Part shown: piece by piece, positions 1 to 8,654 of the stretch
Layout of the letters: the number at the start of each line of letters is the position of its first letter
Numbering within the stretch: the stretch's first letter is position 1
Source: Gammaproteobacteria bacterium
Lineage (GTDB): Bacteria; Pseudomonadota; Gammaproteobacteria; Burkholderiales; Gallionellaceae
Assembly: GCA_018813765.1 (NCBI GenBank)
Contig: JAHJBC010000001.1
Location: 248,001-312,000, forward strand
Direction of reading: 5' to 3'
Length of the DNA: 64,000 bases
The notes under the pieces: model-generated
What the model saw: only the letters and a program-made list of their open reading frames with translations
What the model was told of the DNA's origin: nothing
The model's database searches: none
Program-made: the position numbers and the translations under genes

Positions 1-64
1 GCTGGGCCAGCAACATGGCGTTGGAGAGACCGACGTAGCCGGTTCCGGCGATTGCTATTTTCAT
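1..64 (-). CDS. ugd: UDP-glucose 6-dehydrogenase, N-terminal fragment
   Basis: Only the first 21 codons are inside the window and the rest runs off the left edge. The translation begins MKIAIAGTGYVGLSN, the Rossmann glycine motif of short-type UDP-glucose dehydrogenases; as I recall, the E. coli Ugd start is very similar. The enzyme oxidises UDP-glucose to UDP-glucuronate in the cytoplasm, a precursor for acidic capsules. It lies 29 bp downstream of fcl on the same strand, so it is probably the last visible member of the nucleotide-sugar operon. A related GDP-mannose dehydrogenase cannot be fully excluded from so few residues. Confidence 0.75.
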   Translation of the reverse strand, partial: MKIAIAGTGYVGLSNAMLLAQ

Positions 65-93
65 TTCACATTCCTCTCATATCTTCAAATAAA

Positions 94-1056
94 TCAAAGC
101 TTTTTCAACATATCCTGGTATGACCGCGCGATGCCATCGCTCAGTGAAGTCCTGCGTTGCCAACCCAGCGCGTTGATGCGCGAGACATCCATCACCTTGC
201 GCATGGTGCCGTCAGGCTTGCTTGTATCGAATACCAGCTTGCCGGTGAAGCCGACGATCTTGGCGACCATTTCTGCCAGTTCACGTATGGTCAGGTCTTC
301 ACCACAGCCGATGTTGACCAGTGGTGGCTGCTCCTCATTGAACAAGCCCTCCAGACCATCCTCTGACCGTTCCATCAAATGGATGCAGGCATTGGCCATA
401 TCTTCGCTGTAAAGAAATTCGCGCCTCGGCTTGCCCGTGCCCCACACGACAACTTCCTTGTCACCGCGCTGCTTGGCTTCATGGGTCTTGCGCAACAAGG
501 CGGGAAGAACATGCGAGTTATTGAGATCGTAGTTGTCGTTGGGGCCATACAGATTGGTCGGCATGGCTGCCATGTAGCGCGTTCCATACTGGCGGTTATA
601 TGCCCAGCACATCTCGATTCCGGCGATCTTGGCCAAGGCATAGGGGCGATTGGTCGGTTCAAGCGGTCCGGTCAGCAGGCAATCCTCCGTCATCGGTTGC
701 GGCGCTTGCTTGGGATAGATGCAACTCGATCCCAGGAATAGCAGACGGGTGACGCCGTTCTGCCACGCGCTGTGGATGACGTTGGACTGGATCACCAGAT
801 TGTCATGGATGAACTCGGCCGGGTAGGTGTTGTTGGCATGGATTCCGCCCACCTTGGCTGCGGCGAGGATCACGTGGTCCGGTCTCTCTACCGCAAAGAA
901 TTGCTGTACCGCACACTGGTCGCGCAACTCAAGTTCCGCATGCGTGCGGAATACCAGGTTGCGATAGCCTTTCTCGTTCAGACAGCGCACCAGCGCGGAA
1001 CCCACCAGTCCGCGGTGCCCGGCAACATATATCTTCGCGTTCTTGTCCATGGTCAT
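94..1056 (-). CDS. fcl: GDP-L-fucose synthase
   Basis: This 320-residue short-chain dehydrogenase/reductase matches the usual length of GDP-4-keto-6-deoxymannose 3,5-epimerase/4-reductase. An N-terminal NADP-binding motif ([11 protein letters not shown]) is followed by LGSSCIYP and the catalytic Tyr-Lys pair in YALAK. It converts the Gmd product to GDP-L-fucose in the cytoplasm. Its ATG overlaps the gmd stop by four bases (ATGA), which implies translational coupling. A second Met two codons in is an alternative start. With gmd and manC upstream it completes the mannose-1-phosphate to GDP-fucose route. Confidence 0.95.
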   Translation of the reverse strand: MTMDKNAKIYVAGHRGLVGSALVRCLNEKGYRNLVFRTHAELELRDQCAVQQFFAVERPDHVILAAAKVGGIHANNTYPAEFIHDNLVIQSNVIHSAWQNGVTRLLFLGSSCIYPKQAPQPMTEDCLLTGPLEPTNRPYALAKIAGIEMCWAYNRQYGTRYMAAMPTNLYGPNDNYDLNNSHVLPALLRKTHEAKQRGDKEVVVWGTGKPRREFLYSEDMANACIHLMERSEDGLEGLFNEEQPPLVNIGCGEDLTIRELAEMVAKIVGFTGKLVFDTSKPDGTMRKVMDVSRINALGWQRRTSLSDGIARSYQDMLKKL

Positions 1057-2147
1057 TCGTTATGGTTGAGTACCGTGTAGCCGTGCTTTTTCACCAGTTC
1101 GTCGCGCTCGGCGCTCTTGAGGTCTTCGCGCACCATTTCACTGACCAATTCATCGAAGCTGATCTTCGGCGTCCAGCCCAGTTTGTTCTTCGCCTTGCTT
1201 GCATCACCCAGCAGAGTTTCGACTTCGGTAGGACGGAAGTAGCGCGGGTCGACGGCTACGATGCACTTGCCGGAGGCGTCGTAGCCTTTCTCGTCCACGC
1301 CCTCACCCTTCCAGGCAATTGCCATGCCGAGTTCCTTCGCCGCCGCATTGACGAAATCGCGCACGCTGTACTGCACGCCGGTGGCGATGACGAAGTCTTC
1401 CGGCTTGTCCTGTTGCAGCATCAGCCATTGCATCTCGACATAGTCCTTGGCGTGCCCCCAGTCGCGCAGCGAATTCATGTTGCCCAGATAGAGGCAGTCC
1501 TGCAGGCCGAGCTTGATGCGCGCCAGCGCGCGCGTGATCTTGCGCGTGACGAAGGTCTCGCCGCGGATCGGGCTCTCGTGGTTGAACAGGATGCCGTTGC
1601 AGGCATACATGCCATAGGCCTCGCGGTAATTGACGGTGATCCAGTAGGCGTAGAGCTTGGCCACCGCATACGGGCTGCGCGGATAGAACGGCGTAGTTTC
1701 CTTTTGCGGGATCTCCTGCACCAGGCCGAACAGTTCGGAGGTGGATGCCTGGTAGAAACGCGTCTTCTTGGTCAGGCCGAGCATGCGAATCCCCTCCAAG
1801 ATACGCAGAGAACCCAAGGCGTCGGAGTTTGCTGTGTATTCCGGCTCCTCGAACGACACTGCGACGTGGCTTTGTGCCGCGAGGTTGTATATCTCGTCCG
1901 GCTGCACTTTCTGGATGATGTTCGTCAGGCTGGACGAATCCGTCATGTCGCCATGATGCAAAAAGAACGGCACCCCTTTTTCATGCACATCGTGGTACAA
2001 GTGGTCGATTCGCGCGGTGTTGAACAGCGAACTGCGGCGCTTGATGCCATGTACCTCGTAACCTTTGTCCAACAACAGCTCGGCCAGATAAGCGCCATCC
2101 TGGCCAGTAATGCCGGTGATCAATGCGACCTTCTTTGGTTTGTTCAT
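1053..2147 (-). CDS. gmd: GDP-mannose 4,6-dehydratase
   Basis: The 364-residue protein has the Gmd hallmarks: N-terminal [15 protein letters not shown], the active-site region STSELFG, YAVAK with the catalytic Tyr and Lys, and the long GDP-sugar-binding C-terminal half ([17 protein letters not shown]). It dehydrates GDP-D-mannose to GDP-4-keto-6-deoxy-D-mannose, the branch point to GDP-fucose, GDP-rhamnose or GDP-perosamine. A clear AAGGA ribosome site precedes the ATG. It lies between manC (23 bp upstream) and fcl (4-bp overlap), so its product most likely goes to fucose. A second, shorter paralogue lies at 21060-22010. Confidence 0.96.
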   Translation of the reverse strand: MNKPKKVALITGITGQDGAYLAELLLDKGYEVHGIKRRSSLFNTARIDHLYHDVHEKGVPFFLHHGDMTDSSSLTNIIQKVQPDEIYNLAAQSHVAVSFEEPEYTANSDALGSLRILEGIRMLGLTKKTRFYQASTSELFGLVQEIPQKETTPFYPRSPYAVAKLYAYWITVNYREAYGMYACNGILFNHESPIRGETFVTRKITRALARIKLGLQDCLYLGNMNSLRDWGHAKDYVEMQWLMLQQDKPEDFVIATGVQYSVRDFVNAAAKELGMAIAWKGEGVDEKGYDASGKCIVAVDPRYFRPTEVETLLGDASKAKNKLGWTPKISFDELVSEMVREDLKSAERDELVKKHGYTVLNHNE

Positions 2148-2170
2148 GCTTTTCTTCCTTAATTTAGTGG

Positions 2171-3577
2171 CTACCTGCCGTAGTTATCATCAAATCGCTG
2201 TATATCGTCTTCACCCAGATAATCCCCGACTTGTATTTCGACGATGTGAAGAGGGGTCGTCCCCAAGTTTTCCAGACGATGTTTGGCCCCGATGGGTATG
2301 TATGTACTTTGGTTCATGTGCACGGTGGTTACTTTATCCCCGTTGGTCACGGTCGCAGTTCCTGACACTACAACCCAGTGCTCCGAGCGATGCGAGTGGC
2401 TCTGTAAACTGAGCCGTGCGCCAGGTGCGACCTCTATACGTTTCAGCTTGAAACCTTCTGAGTCTTCCTCCAGCACGGTGTAATTGCCCCAGGGCCGGTT
2501 CACCTTGGTGTGGCAGATATGTTCCGTAGCGCCCTGTTTTTTCAGTTCATCCACCACTTCACGTACGCGCTGGGTCTGATCGTTCTTTGATATCAGCACG
2601 GCATCAGCAGTCTCAATCACACACAAGTCTTCGAGACCGATGGCTGCTACCAGGCGCTTCTCGGCACGGATCAGACTGTTATTGCACCCTACGGCAATTA
2701 CATTCCCCTGTAGAGCATTTCCTTGCTCATCCTTGCCTGAGATTTCATGTACCGCCTGCCAACTGCCTACATCGCTCCAGCCGATGTCGCAAGGAATGAG
2801 CGAGACCCGGTCTGATCTCTCCAGCACGCCGTAATCGATGGAGATGGAGGGCATCGCGGCAAAGTGCTTTTCTACCGCTTGCTGGAAGTCCGATCCCAAC
2901 CGGCACTCTTCCCGTATCAACTGCACAATCCTGAAGACTTCGGGCAGAAACCTTTCGATCTCCTCCAGAATCGCCGAAGCGCGCCACACGAACATCCCTG
3001 AATTCCAGTAAAAATCACCTTCCTTGAGGAATGTCTCCGCCGTCGCCAGATCCGGCTTTTCGGTGAACCGTTCTACCCCCAGAACACCTTGCCCGGAGCT
3101 CGGGCTTGATGCCTTAATGTATCCGAATCCGGTATCCGGGCGGGTAGGCTGGATGCCGAATGTGACCAACTCCCCGCTTTGCGCTGCCTTGATGGCAATA
3201 TCCAGATGCATGCGAAAGCGCACCTCATCCTTGATGATATGGTCAGCCGGCAGCACAACCATGACAGGGTCGCCACCTTGTTCCATCAGATAGGCTGCCG
3301 CCAGTGCGATAGCCGGTGCGGTGTTGCGACCCGCTGGTTCATATAGCGAGAGATACGGCAGCAAGGCATGGTAGGCCTCACCTTTGGCATGCGCTTCCTG
3401 TGTGACGATCAATACATTGCCCGGCGTAATGGTCGGCGCCAGTCTATCAATGGTGGTTTGCAGCAAGGTCGCATTGCCGTCCAGTGCCAAAAACTGCTTC
3501 GGCAACTGTTGGCGCGACAAAGGCCACAACCTGCTGCCGCTGCCGCCTGCAAGAATGACTGCTTTGACCTCATTCAT
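2171..3577 (-). CDS. manC: Mannose-1-phosphate guanylyltransferase / mannose-6-phosphate isomerase
   Basis: The 468-residue type II phosphomannose isomerase/GDP-mannose pyrophosphorylase is of normal length for the bifunctional form. The nucleotidyltransferase signature [12 protein letters not shown] lies near the N-terminus, FTEKPD and [10 protein letters not shown] follow in the catalytic domain, and the C-terminal cupin (roughly residues 340-465) carries the isomerase motif region [11 protein letters not shown] and [10 protein letters not shown]. It makes GDP-mannose for gmd. The start overlaps the end of the upstream MarR-type regulator by four bases, so regulator and enzyme are probably cotranslated. 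Confidence 0.95.
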   Translation of the reverse strand: MNEVKAVILAGGSGSRLWPLSRQQLPKQFLALDGNATLLQTTIDRLAPTITPGNVLIVTQEAHAKGEAYHALLPYLSLYEPAGRNTAPAIALAAAYLMEQGGDPVMVVLPADHIIKDEVRFRMHLDIAIKAAQSGELVTFGIQPTRPDTGFGYIKASSPSSGQGVLGVERFTEKPDLATAETFLKEGDFYWNSGMFVWRASAILEEIERFLPEVFRIVQLIREECRLGSDFQQAVEKHFAAMPSISIDYGVLERSDRVSLIPCDIGWSDVGSWQAVHEISGKDEQGNALQGNVIAVGCNNSLIRAEKRLVAAIGLEDLCVIETADAVLISKNDQTQRVREVVDELKKQGATEHICHTKVNRPWGNYTVLEEDSEGFKLKRIEVAPGARLSLQSHSHRSEHWVVVSGTATVTNGDKVTTVHMNQSTYIPIGAKHRLENLGTTPLHIVEIQVGDYLGEDDIQRFDDNYGR

Positions 3578-3915
3578 ACTTTCTCCTCCAATCCTTTCTG
3601 TTTGGCCTCGCGTTGTAATTCTTCTATCTCGTTACGCAACTGCTCGTATTCCTGTACTTTGCGTTTCAGGAACTGCACCGTCATACGCGCCCTTGATTCA
3701 ATACCCTGCGGTGTCAGCAAATATGCATAGGCCAGTTTGTTGTTGCTTTTGCGGAAATTGTCGATCTTGAGGCTGCCCTTCTCAACTAGGGCGTTGAGGC
3801 AGTAATTGACTTTACCCAGACTGATGCCCAGCTTCTTCGCCAGATCTCGTTGCGAAAGACCAGGATTCTCCTCCAGAGTCTTGAGCAAGGTGTAATGGGT
3901 TGTTTCGTCTAGCAT
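3574..3915 (-). CDS. MarR-family EPS-associated transcriptional regulator
   Basis: The 113-residue winged-helix protein has the helix-turn-helix segment LSQRDLAKKLGISLGKVNYC and a charged C-terminal helix that may dimerise (about residues 80-113). This matches the short MarR subgroup found beside exopolysaccharide genes. I chose the ATG at 3915 because the family normally begins a few residues before the first helix. An in-frame ATG at 3948 and a TTG at 3966 would add 11 or 17 residues, and none of the three has a strong ribosome site. The gene leads the manC-gmd-fcl-ugd run and overlaps manC, so it probably regulates this operon or the wider capsule region. Confidence 0.8.
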   Translation of the reverse strand: MLDETTHYTLLKTLEENPGLSQRDLAKKLGISLGKVNYCLNALVEKGSLKIDNFRKSNNKLAYAYLLTPQGIESRARMTVQFLKRKVQEYEQLRNEIEELQREAKQKGLEEKV

Positions 3916-4033
3916 GGTAAGTGTGTTCAGAGGTTGAACGCTTGGCATTACAGCAGCTATGGACAAGGTATGTCAAGGCCAAGCCCCATATGGGACGGGC
4001 TCGAGCCCGACCGGGTTCGGTTTTGAATTTCCT

Positions 4034-4190
4034 GTCGGACTGAAGTCCGACCCACCACCCGCGTTGCCCTTGTGGGTCGGGTTTGTGCGTGCGCTGTTGA
4101 GACTTAGCCCCTTACAGCACAACTGCCCCTTGCGTGCGCAGCTCGACAGGATTCGGTTCGAGTTTGCCGTAGGGCTGAAGTCCGACCTAC
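4034..4190. repeat. REP-like palindromic repeats (two copies)
   Basis: The gap between the divergent MarR and GT9 genes (3916-4191) holds a perfect hairpin at 4034-4051 (GTCGGACT-GA-AGTCCGAC). A related, less perfect copy lies at 4169-4190 (GTAGGGCTGAAGTCCGACC). Both are preceded by similar TTCGGTTTTGAATTT / TTCGGTTCGAGTTTG segments. They look like dispersed REP elements. No convincing promoter stands out apart from them, although promoters for both flanking genes must lie near here. Confidence 0.7.
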
Positions 4191-4191
4191 A

Positions 4192-5274
4192 ATGCCGCTC
4201 CCTTCCCAACACCCAGCGCCCGTGAACAAAACCACCCAAACCCATCCGCACATCGCCATCGTCCGATTTTCGGCCCTGGGCGACGTGATCATGGTCGCGG
4301 CGGCGGTGCAGGCATTGCGGCGCAGTTTGCCGCAAGCGCGCATCACCTGGATCACCAGCCCATTCGCTTTTGAACTGTTGAAAGGCATGGAAGGGATCGA
4401 ATTCGTGGTCGTAAGCAAACCGCGCTCCTGGGCCGATTACCGCGCTTTTTACCGCAACTTCGGCAGTCGCCGCTTCGATGTAGTGCTCGCGATGCAGGCC
4501 AACCTGCGCATCAATTTGCTCTACCCGGCATTGCGCGCTCCCGTGAAGATCGGCTTCGACCGCGCGCGCGCGCGCGAAATGCAATGGCTGTTCTGCAACC
4601 GGCGCATCCCTTTCCGCGACGAGCACTTGGTCGACAGCTTCCTGTCCTTCGTCGAAACCCTGACCGGCGAGCCGGCCAGCGCAACATGGAACCTGCCGCT
4701 GGATGAGGCGGACAGGCAATGGGCAAGTGTACGTCTGTCGCGGCTGCCGACTCCGCTGATCGCCCTGCATCCCGTGTCCAGCAAGGCCGAACGCGACTGG
4801 CCACCACAGCGCTATGCGGAACTGATCTCGCTGGCCGTCAAGTTTTTCGATTGCGGTTTCGTGCTCACTGGCGGTGCATCACCGCACGAACGGGCGGTAT
4901 GCGAGCGCCTGGCCCAGGCCGCCCCGCGACATACATTGAACCTCTGCAGGCAGACCACGCCGAAACAGCTCGCCGCCGTACTGGCGCAAGCCGATGCGCT
5001 GGTCGCTCCCGATACGGCTGCCGTCCATATCGCGCGTGCCGTGGACACGCCGGTAATCGGCCTGTATGCGGTCGCCTCACCCAGACTGACCGGCCCGTAC
5101 CAGCGCATGGACTATTGCGTGGATCGTTACCCGGAGGCCGTGCAACAATACCTGGGCAGGGAAGCGACCGACCTGCCATGGAACACGCGCGTACATCATG
5201 CGGACGCGATGAAACTGATCACAGTGGACGATGTCATGCAGCAACTGGTAAAAGCATTGGGAAACCCGGCATGA
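4192..5274 (+). CDS. Glycosyltransferase family 9 (ADP-heptose:LPS heptosyltransferase-like)
   Basis: The 360-residue GT-B protein begins HIAIVRFSALGDVIM, the typical GT9 start. The C-terminal donor-binding region includes LIALHPVSSKAERDWPP and DALVAPDTAAVHIARA. It is expected to transfer a heptose from an ADP-activated donor to the lipid A/Kdo core on the cytoplasmic side of the inner membrane. I cannot tell heptosyltransferase I from II or III. The ATG at 4192 sits next to the REP element without a ribosome site, and a GTG at 4222 is an equally good start. It overlaps waaA by four bases (ATGA), which supports a role in LPS core synthesis. Confidence 0.85.
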   Translation: MPLPSQHPAPVNKTTQTHPHIAIVRFSALGDVIMVAAAVQALRRSLPQARITWITSPFAFELLKGMEGIEFVVVSKPRSWADYRAFYRNFGSRRFDVVLAMQANLRINLLYPALRAPVKIGFDRARAREMQWLFCNRRIPFRDEHLVDSFLSFVETLTGEPASATWNLPLDEADRQWASVRLSRLPTPLIALHPVSSKAERDWPPQRYAELISLAVKFFDCGFVLTGGASPHERAVCERLAQAAPRHTLNLCRQTTPKQLAAVLAQADALVAPDTAAVHIARAVDTPVIGLYAVASPRLTGPYQRMDYCVDRYPEAVQQYLGREATDLPWNTRVHHADAMKLITVDDVMQQLVKALGNPA

Positions 5275-6596
5275 CAAAACTCTTCGATTCGAGGCTGGCC
5301 TACAACGCGCTGCTCTGGCTGGCGCTGCCCTATGTGTGGTTCCACCTGCTGTGGCGCGCGCGCAAGCAGCGCGAATACCTGCAGCACATCGGCGAGCGAT
5401 TCGGGAAATACTCTTTCTCCCAAATGGAAAGGGAGTTCCTGCAGCAGCCGCTCATCTGGCTGCACACCGTCTCGGTGGGCGAGACGCGCGCCACCGCCAC
5501 GCTGATCCGCAAATTGTGCGAGCGCCATCCCGATCACCGCATCCTGCTCACCCATACCACGCCGACCGGACGCGCCGCCAGCGAAGAGTTATATGGCGAT
5601 GACGTCATGCGCGTGTACCTGCCCTACGACTATCCATTCGCAGTACGCCGCTTCCTGCAACATTTCCGTCCGCGCATCGGTGTGCTGATGGAAACCGAGA
5701 TCTGGTTCAACCTGATCCATGAATGCAATGTCGAGCACATCCCGCTGCTGCTGCTCAATGCGCGCCTGTCGAAGCGTTCGGCCCGGCGCTATGCCAGATT
5801 CCCCAGGGTCACCCGCAATGGTCTGCATGAACTGCATCTCGTCTCCGCGCAGACCGAAGACGACGCCATGCGCCTTGCCGATCTGGGCAATCGCGTCGTA
5901 CCGGTGATGGGCAACCTGAAATTCGAGATCGAGCCGCCCGCCGCGATGCTGGAGCTGGGCAAGCAACTGCGTTTCCAGTTTGGGGAGAAGCGACGCGTAT
6001 TTCTTGCTGCCAGCACGCGCGATGGCGAGGAAGCATTGCTGCTGGATGCGCTGGCCCATGCCGATGTCGAAAAGCTGCTCGTCGTCATCGTGCCGCGCCA
6101 TCCGCAGCGCTTCGATGAAGTCGCGGCACTGATCGAAAAACACGGAATGCGCATGCAGCGCCGCAGCGCCGACGAACCGATCTCGCCTCATACTCAAGTG
6201 GTTCTGGGCGACAGCATGGGCGAGATGTTTGCTTATTACGCGGCGACGGATATCGCGTTCATCGGCGGCAGTCTGTTGCCACTGGGCGGGCAGAACCTGA
6301 TCGAAGCCTGCGCGGTGGGCACGCCGGTGCTGGTCGGTCCGCATACCTGGAATTTTGCCCAGGCAGTCGAACATGCCGTCAGCATCGGGGCAGCGATCCA
6401 GGTCAACCATGCGGACGGACTGGTGCACCAACTCAACGTCCTGTTTCACGAAACCGGGCGTTTGCATCTTATGGGGGAAGCCGGTCTGCGCTTTGTGAAG
6501 AATAGTCGCGGCGCAACTGAACGGGCCATGATCCATATCGGGCTGGCCCTCAACTACGCGATCTATAACGAGCTCTCTTCAAGCAAAGTTAAATGA
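5271..6596 (+). CDS. waaA: 3-deoxy-D-manno-octulosonic acid (Kdo) transferase
   Basis: The 441-residue protein is of usual WaaA length. An N-terminal hydrophobic anchor (LLWLALPYVWFHLLWR) is followed by the glycosyltransferase N domain (HTVSVGETRATATLI, LMETEIWFNLI) and a C-terminal GT-B domain ending in the donor motif (FIGGSLLPLGGQNLIEACAVG). It adds Kdo from CMP-Kdo to lipid IVA at the inner membrane. The frame stays open for 552 bp upstream, but the ATG at 5271 overlaps the GT9 stop and gives the family-like N-terminus, so the longer reading is rejected. The gene ends 43 bp from the convergent kpsS, with only a short palindrome (6597-6610) between them. Confidence 0.95.
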   Translation: MTKLFDSRLAYNALLWLALPYVWFHLLWRARKQREYLQHIGERFGKYSFSQMEREFLQQPLIWLHTVSVGETRATATLIRKLCERHPDHRILLTHTTPTGRAASEELYGDDVMRVYLPYDYPFAVRRFLQHFRPRIGVLMETEIWFNLIHECNVEHIPLLLLNARLSKRSARRYARFPRVTRNGLHELHLVSAQTEDDAMRLADLGNRVVPVMGNLKFEIEPPAAMLELGKQLRFQFGEKRRVFLAASTRDGEEALLLDALAHADVEKLLVVIVPRHPQRFDEVAALIEKHGMRMQRRSADEPISPHTQVVLGDSMGEMFAYYAATDIAFIGGSLLPLGGQNLIEACAVGTPVLVGPHTWNFAQAVEHAVSIGAAIQVNHADGLVHQLNVLFHETGRLHLMGEAGLRFVKNSRGATERAMIHIGLALNYAIYNELSSSKVK

Positions 6597-6638
6597 CCTC
6601 CGGCCGGAGGCCCATCACCGAAACATGCACCGAGCCGC

Positions 6639-7928
6639 TCAGGGGTGCCGGGCTTGAACCGCCGCGTCACCCCGTTGCGCAGATGACTGAACTGGCGTTT
6701 CAACCGGTTTGGATTCCCAATTCCAGCGAAGGCCGGTCGCAGATGCCACGACAGGCAGACGTTTATAGAAACTGCCGTTGATCTGCGAATGCACCACCAG
6801 ATAATCGTGGAAATGTTTCAACAGCCGTTCATTCGGTTTGGCATGCTGCGCTTCGCGCCAAAATTTGCTCAACGGCCGGTGGAAAGTCAGGCCTTTCATG
6901 TCGTACAGGGCCGTACCGCAGATCTTGACCGGTGCGCCGTGCATGATGGCCGACAGACCCACCGTGCTGTTGACCACCACCACGCCGCAGGCATGGTCCA
7001 GCAGAGTTGGCAGATGCTGGTCGTGGATGTAAATGCACCTTCCCTGCAATCCCAACGAACTGGCGCGTTGATCAATGAACGATGAGTAGTCGCTGTAACC
7101 GCGATCCATCGGGTGGTGCTTGAAAACCAGTATCCTGCCCCGTGGTGAATGGTGCGCAAATGACGTCATCACCTCGTCGATAAAATCCCTGACCGAGCCG
7201 AAGTCGGAATGTTCATGAATTTGGGCATCGTTGTGAACCTGAAGCGGAACCAGGAAATAACGTCCGGGGAACTTGCTGATCAGCAGTTCCTGTACGCCGC
7301 GTTCCTTGTAAGCGTAATACCCCTTGCGCCATGCAGACCGCACCCAGGGCATGATCTCCAGCCAGTTCAGCGGACGGTGATGGCGGTAATGCGGAAAGAA
7401 CGGTTTCAGCAGACCCGCCGCAAAATAGTACAACGCAGCCCAAAAAGCGCCGTACCAAAAAGTATTCCCCAGAGGCAACGGATTTTCGACCACTGGGGGC
7501 GGATTATTCAGGTAAAAGACCGGGGAGCGGGGCAAGGGCGAATTGCCGTTCACGCCGAACTGCTCCAGCGTGATGTAATGCGGGCGGATATAGCCTTCCT
7601 CGAATACGCCGATCTCCAATCCGCGGCGATGGGCGATCTCATGTGCCGACGAATGGATTGGTCGGCAATCGCCAAACAACATCACGGCATCGACGTGCAA
7701 CCGTTCGAGCAAAGCTTCGAGGTAGACCGGCCAATCATCCGGAAGTCCGCGGAAGTTGAACGCCGTTCCACCCGAGAACAACCAGTCGCCGGCGTTGAAA
7801 TTGACCTTGAACACCTGCGCCCCGGACTGTTCCAGATCCTGCGCCAGCCGGCGGAAAAATGGCCCCACCGGCCCCTGCAGCAGCAGTACCCTTTTCCCCT
7901 TGAATGTGGCAAGACCGTTCCTGACCAT
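6639..7928 (-). CDS. kpsS: Capsule beta-Kdo transferase KpsS-like
   Basis: The 429-residue protein of the capsule synthesis family opens with KGKRVLLLQGPVGPFFRRLA and carries FGDCRPIHSSAHEIA, GVFEEGYIRPHYITLE and, near the C-terminus, VVVNSTVGLSAIMHGAPV, all typical of KpsS/LipB. KpsS proteins add the first beta-Kdo to (lyso)phosphatidylglycerol, starting the poly-Kdo linker that anchors ABC-exported capsules. It is the last gene of the minus-strand run cysC-cysQ-kpsC-pagL-like-kpsS, 19 bp after the deacylase-like gene. Clustering with kpsC and the presence of kpsMTED in the window support the assignment. Confidence 0.9.
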   Translation of the reverse strand: MVRNGLATFKGKRVLLLQGPVGPFFRRLAQDLEQSGAQVFKVNFNAGDWLFSGGTAFNFRGLPDDWPVYLEALLERLHVDAVMLFGDCRPIHSSAHEIAHRRGLEIGVFEEGYIRPHYITLEQFGVNGNSPLPRSPVFYLNNPPPVVENPLPLGNTFWYGAFWAALYYFAAGLLKPFFPHYRHHRPLNWLEIMPWVRSAWRKGYYAYKERGVQELLISKFPGRYFLVPLQVHNDAQIHEHSDFGSVRDFIDEVMTSFAHHSPRGRILVFKHHPMDRGYSDYSSFIDQRASSLGLQGRCIYIHDQHLPTLLDHACGVVVVNSTVGLSAIMHGAPVKICGTALYDMKGLTFHRPLSKFWREAQHAKPNERLLKHFHDYLVVHSQINGSFYKRLPVVASATGLRWNWESKPVETPVQSSAQRGDAAVQARHP

Positions 7929-7947
7929 TGTTTACCTTATTGAACGA

Positions 7948-8595
7948 TCAAAAGCTGTAGCGTATTCCCGCTGCCAGAAAATTCGAACCCACATGCGGCG
8001 GCGCGATCAAGCCGTACACACCGGAACGATGATGAACGCGTGTGACCAGCGACCAATGCGCCAGACCGCTCACACGCCACTCCAGATCAAACAGCAACAA
8101 CAACTGCAAGCGGTAGCGCCTGCCCGGATCATCCTTCGCGCCATCCTCGTAAGTCGGATTACCGAGCGCATAGGAAAAACCGATGCCGCTGCCGAAATTT
8201 ACACCCAATGCACCCAATTCGAGATCGGGCGTTTTCAGCGTATACGCAGCGCCGACCTCGGCATTATCTTGCAAGCCGCGATGTTGCACCAGCACCAGCT
8301 CATATCCCTGTCTGATGGCGGCCAGCGGCGTGCCCTCGAAAACCTGCCAACCCTGCCCCAGCGTGCCGTTCGCCCTGGTCAACCCTACGGCATTGAAATA
8401 GGATTTCTCCCAATCCAGGTTCGCCTTGACGATGCGCCCCGGCAATTCCTGCAGATTGTGGTCGGCTCCCTGTCCCGCATAAACCGCCACGGAATCGTAC
8501 ATCCGCTTCTCGGAGACCGTGTCCGCGCCTGCATCGAATGCCCTCAACCCCAATAGCAACAGCAGCACTACGCTACGCACATAACGATTCCCCAT
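7948..8595 (-). CDS. PagL-like acyloxyacyl hydrolase / lipid A 3-O-deacylase family outer-membrane protein
   Basis: The 215-residue protein starts with a signal peptide (RSVVLLLLLGLRAFDAGA) and continues as alternating beta-barrel strands, ending in an outer-membrane C-terminal signature (AAGIRYSF). RVHHRSGVYG near the C-terminus matches the His-x-Ser active-site region of PagL enzymes. I could not place the third catalytic acid (Glu) with confidence, so activity is uncertain. I chose ATG 8595 because the signal peptide follows directly; ATG 8643 and a start inside kpsC are alternatives. It lies between kpsC and kpsS, which suggests it acts on capsule lipid anchor or lipid A rather than being a random neighbour. 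Confidence 0.75.
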   Translation of the reverse strand: MGNRYVRSVVLLLLLGLRAFDAGADTVSEKRMYDSVAVYAGQGADHNLQELPGRIVKANLDWEKSYFNAVGLTRANGTLGQGWQVFEGTPLAAIRQGYELVLVQHRGLQDNAEVGAAYTLKTPDLELGALGVNFGSGIGFSYALGNPTYEDGAKDDPGRRYRLQLLLLFDLEWRVSGLAHWSLVTRVHHRSGVYGLIAPPHVGSNFLAAGIRYSF

Positions 8596-8654
8596 CTTCG
8601 TTCTCACTTTGGCACTTGGCACACCCACGCTGACATCCTTCATGTTCAACGGCG

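Noticed and set aside
1062-2162. Long open frame opposite gmd on the plus strand
   Set aside because: Antisense shadow of a high-G+C gene with strong family matches on the minus strand; the translation has no recognisable motif.
4719-5270. N-terminal extension of waaA over 184 codons
   Set aside because: It overlaps the GT9 gene completely and has low-complexity Arg-rich sequence; ATG 5271 gives a normal WaaA with a 4-bp overlap.
6597-6638. Terminator between waaA and kpsS
   Set aside because: The CCTCCGGCCGGAGG palindrome is short and not followed by a T-run on either strand.
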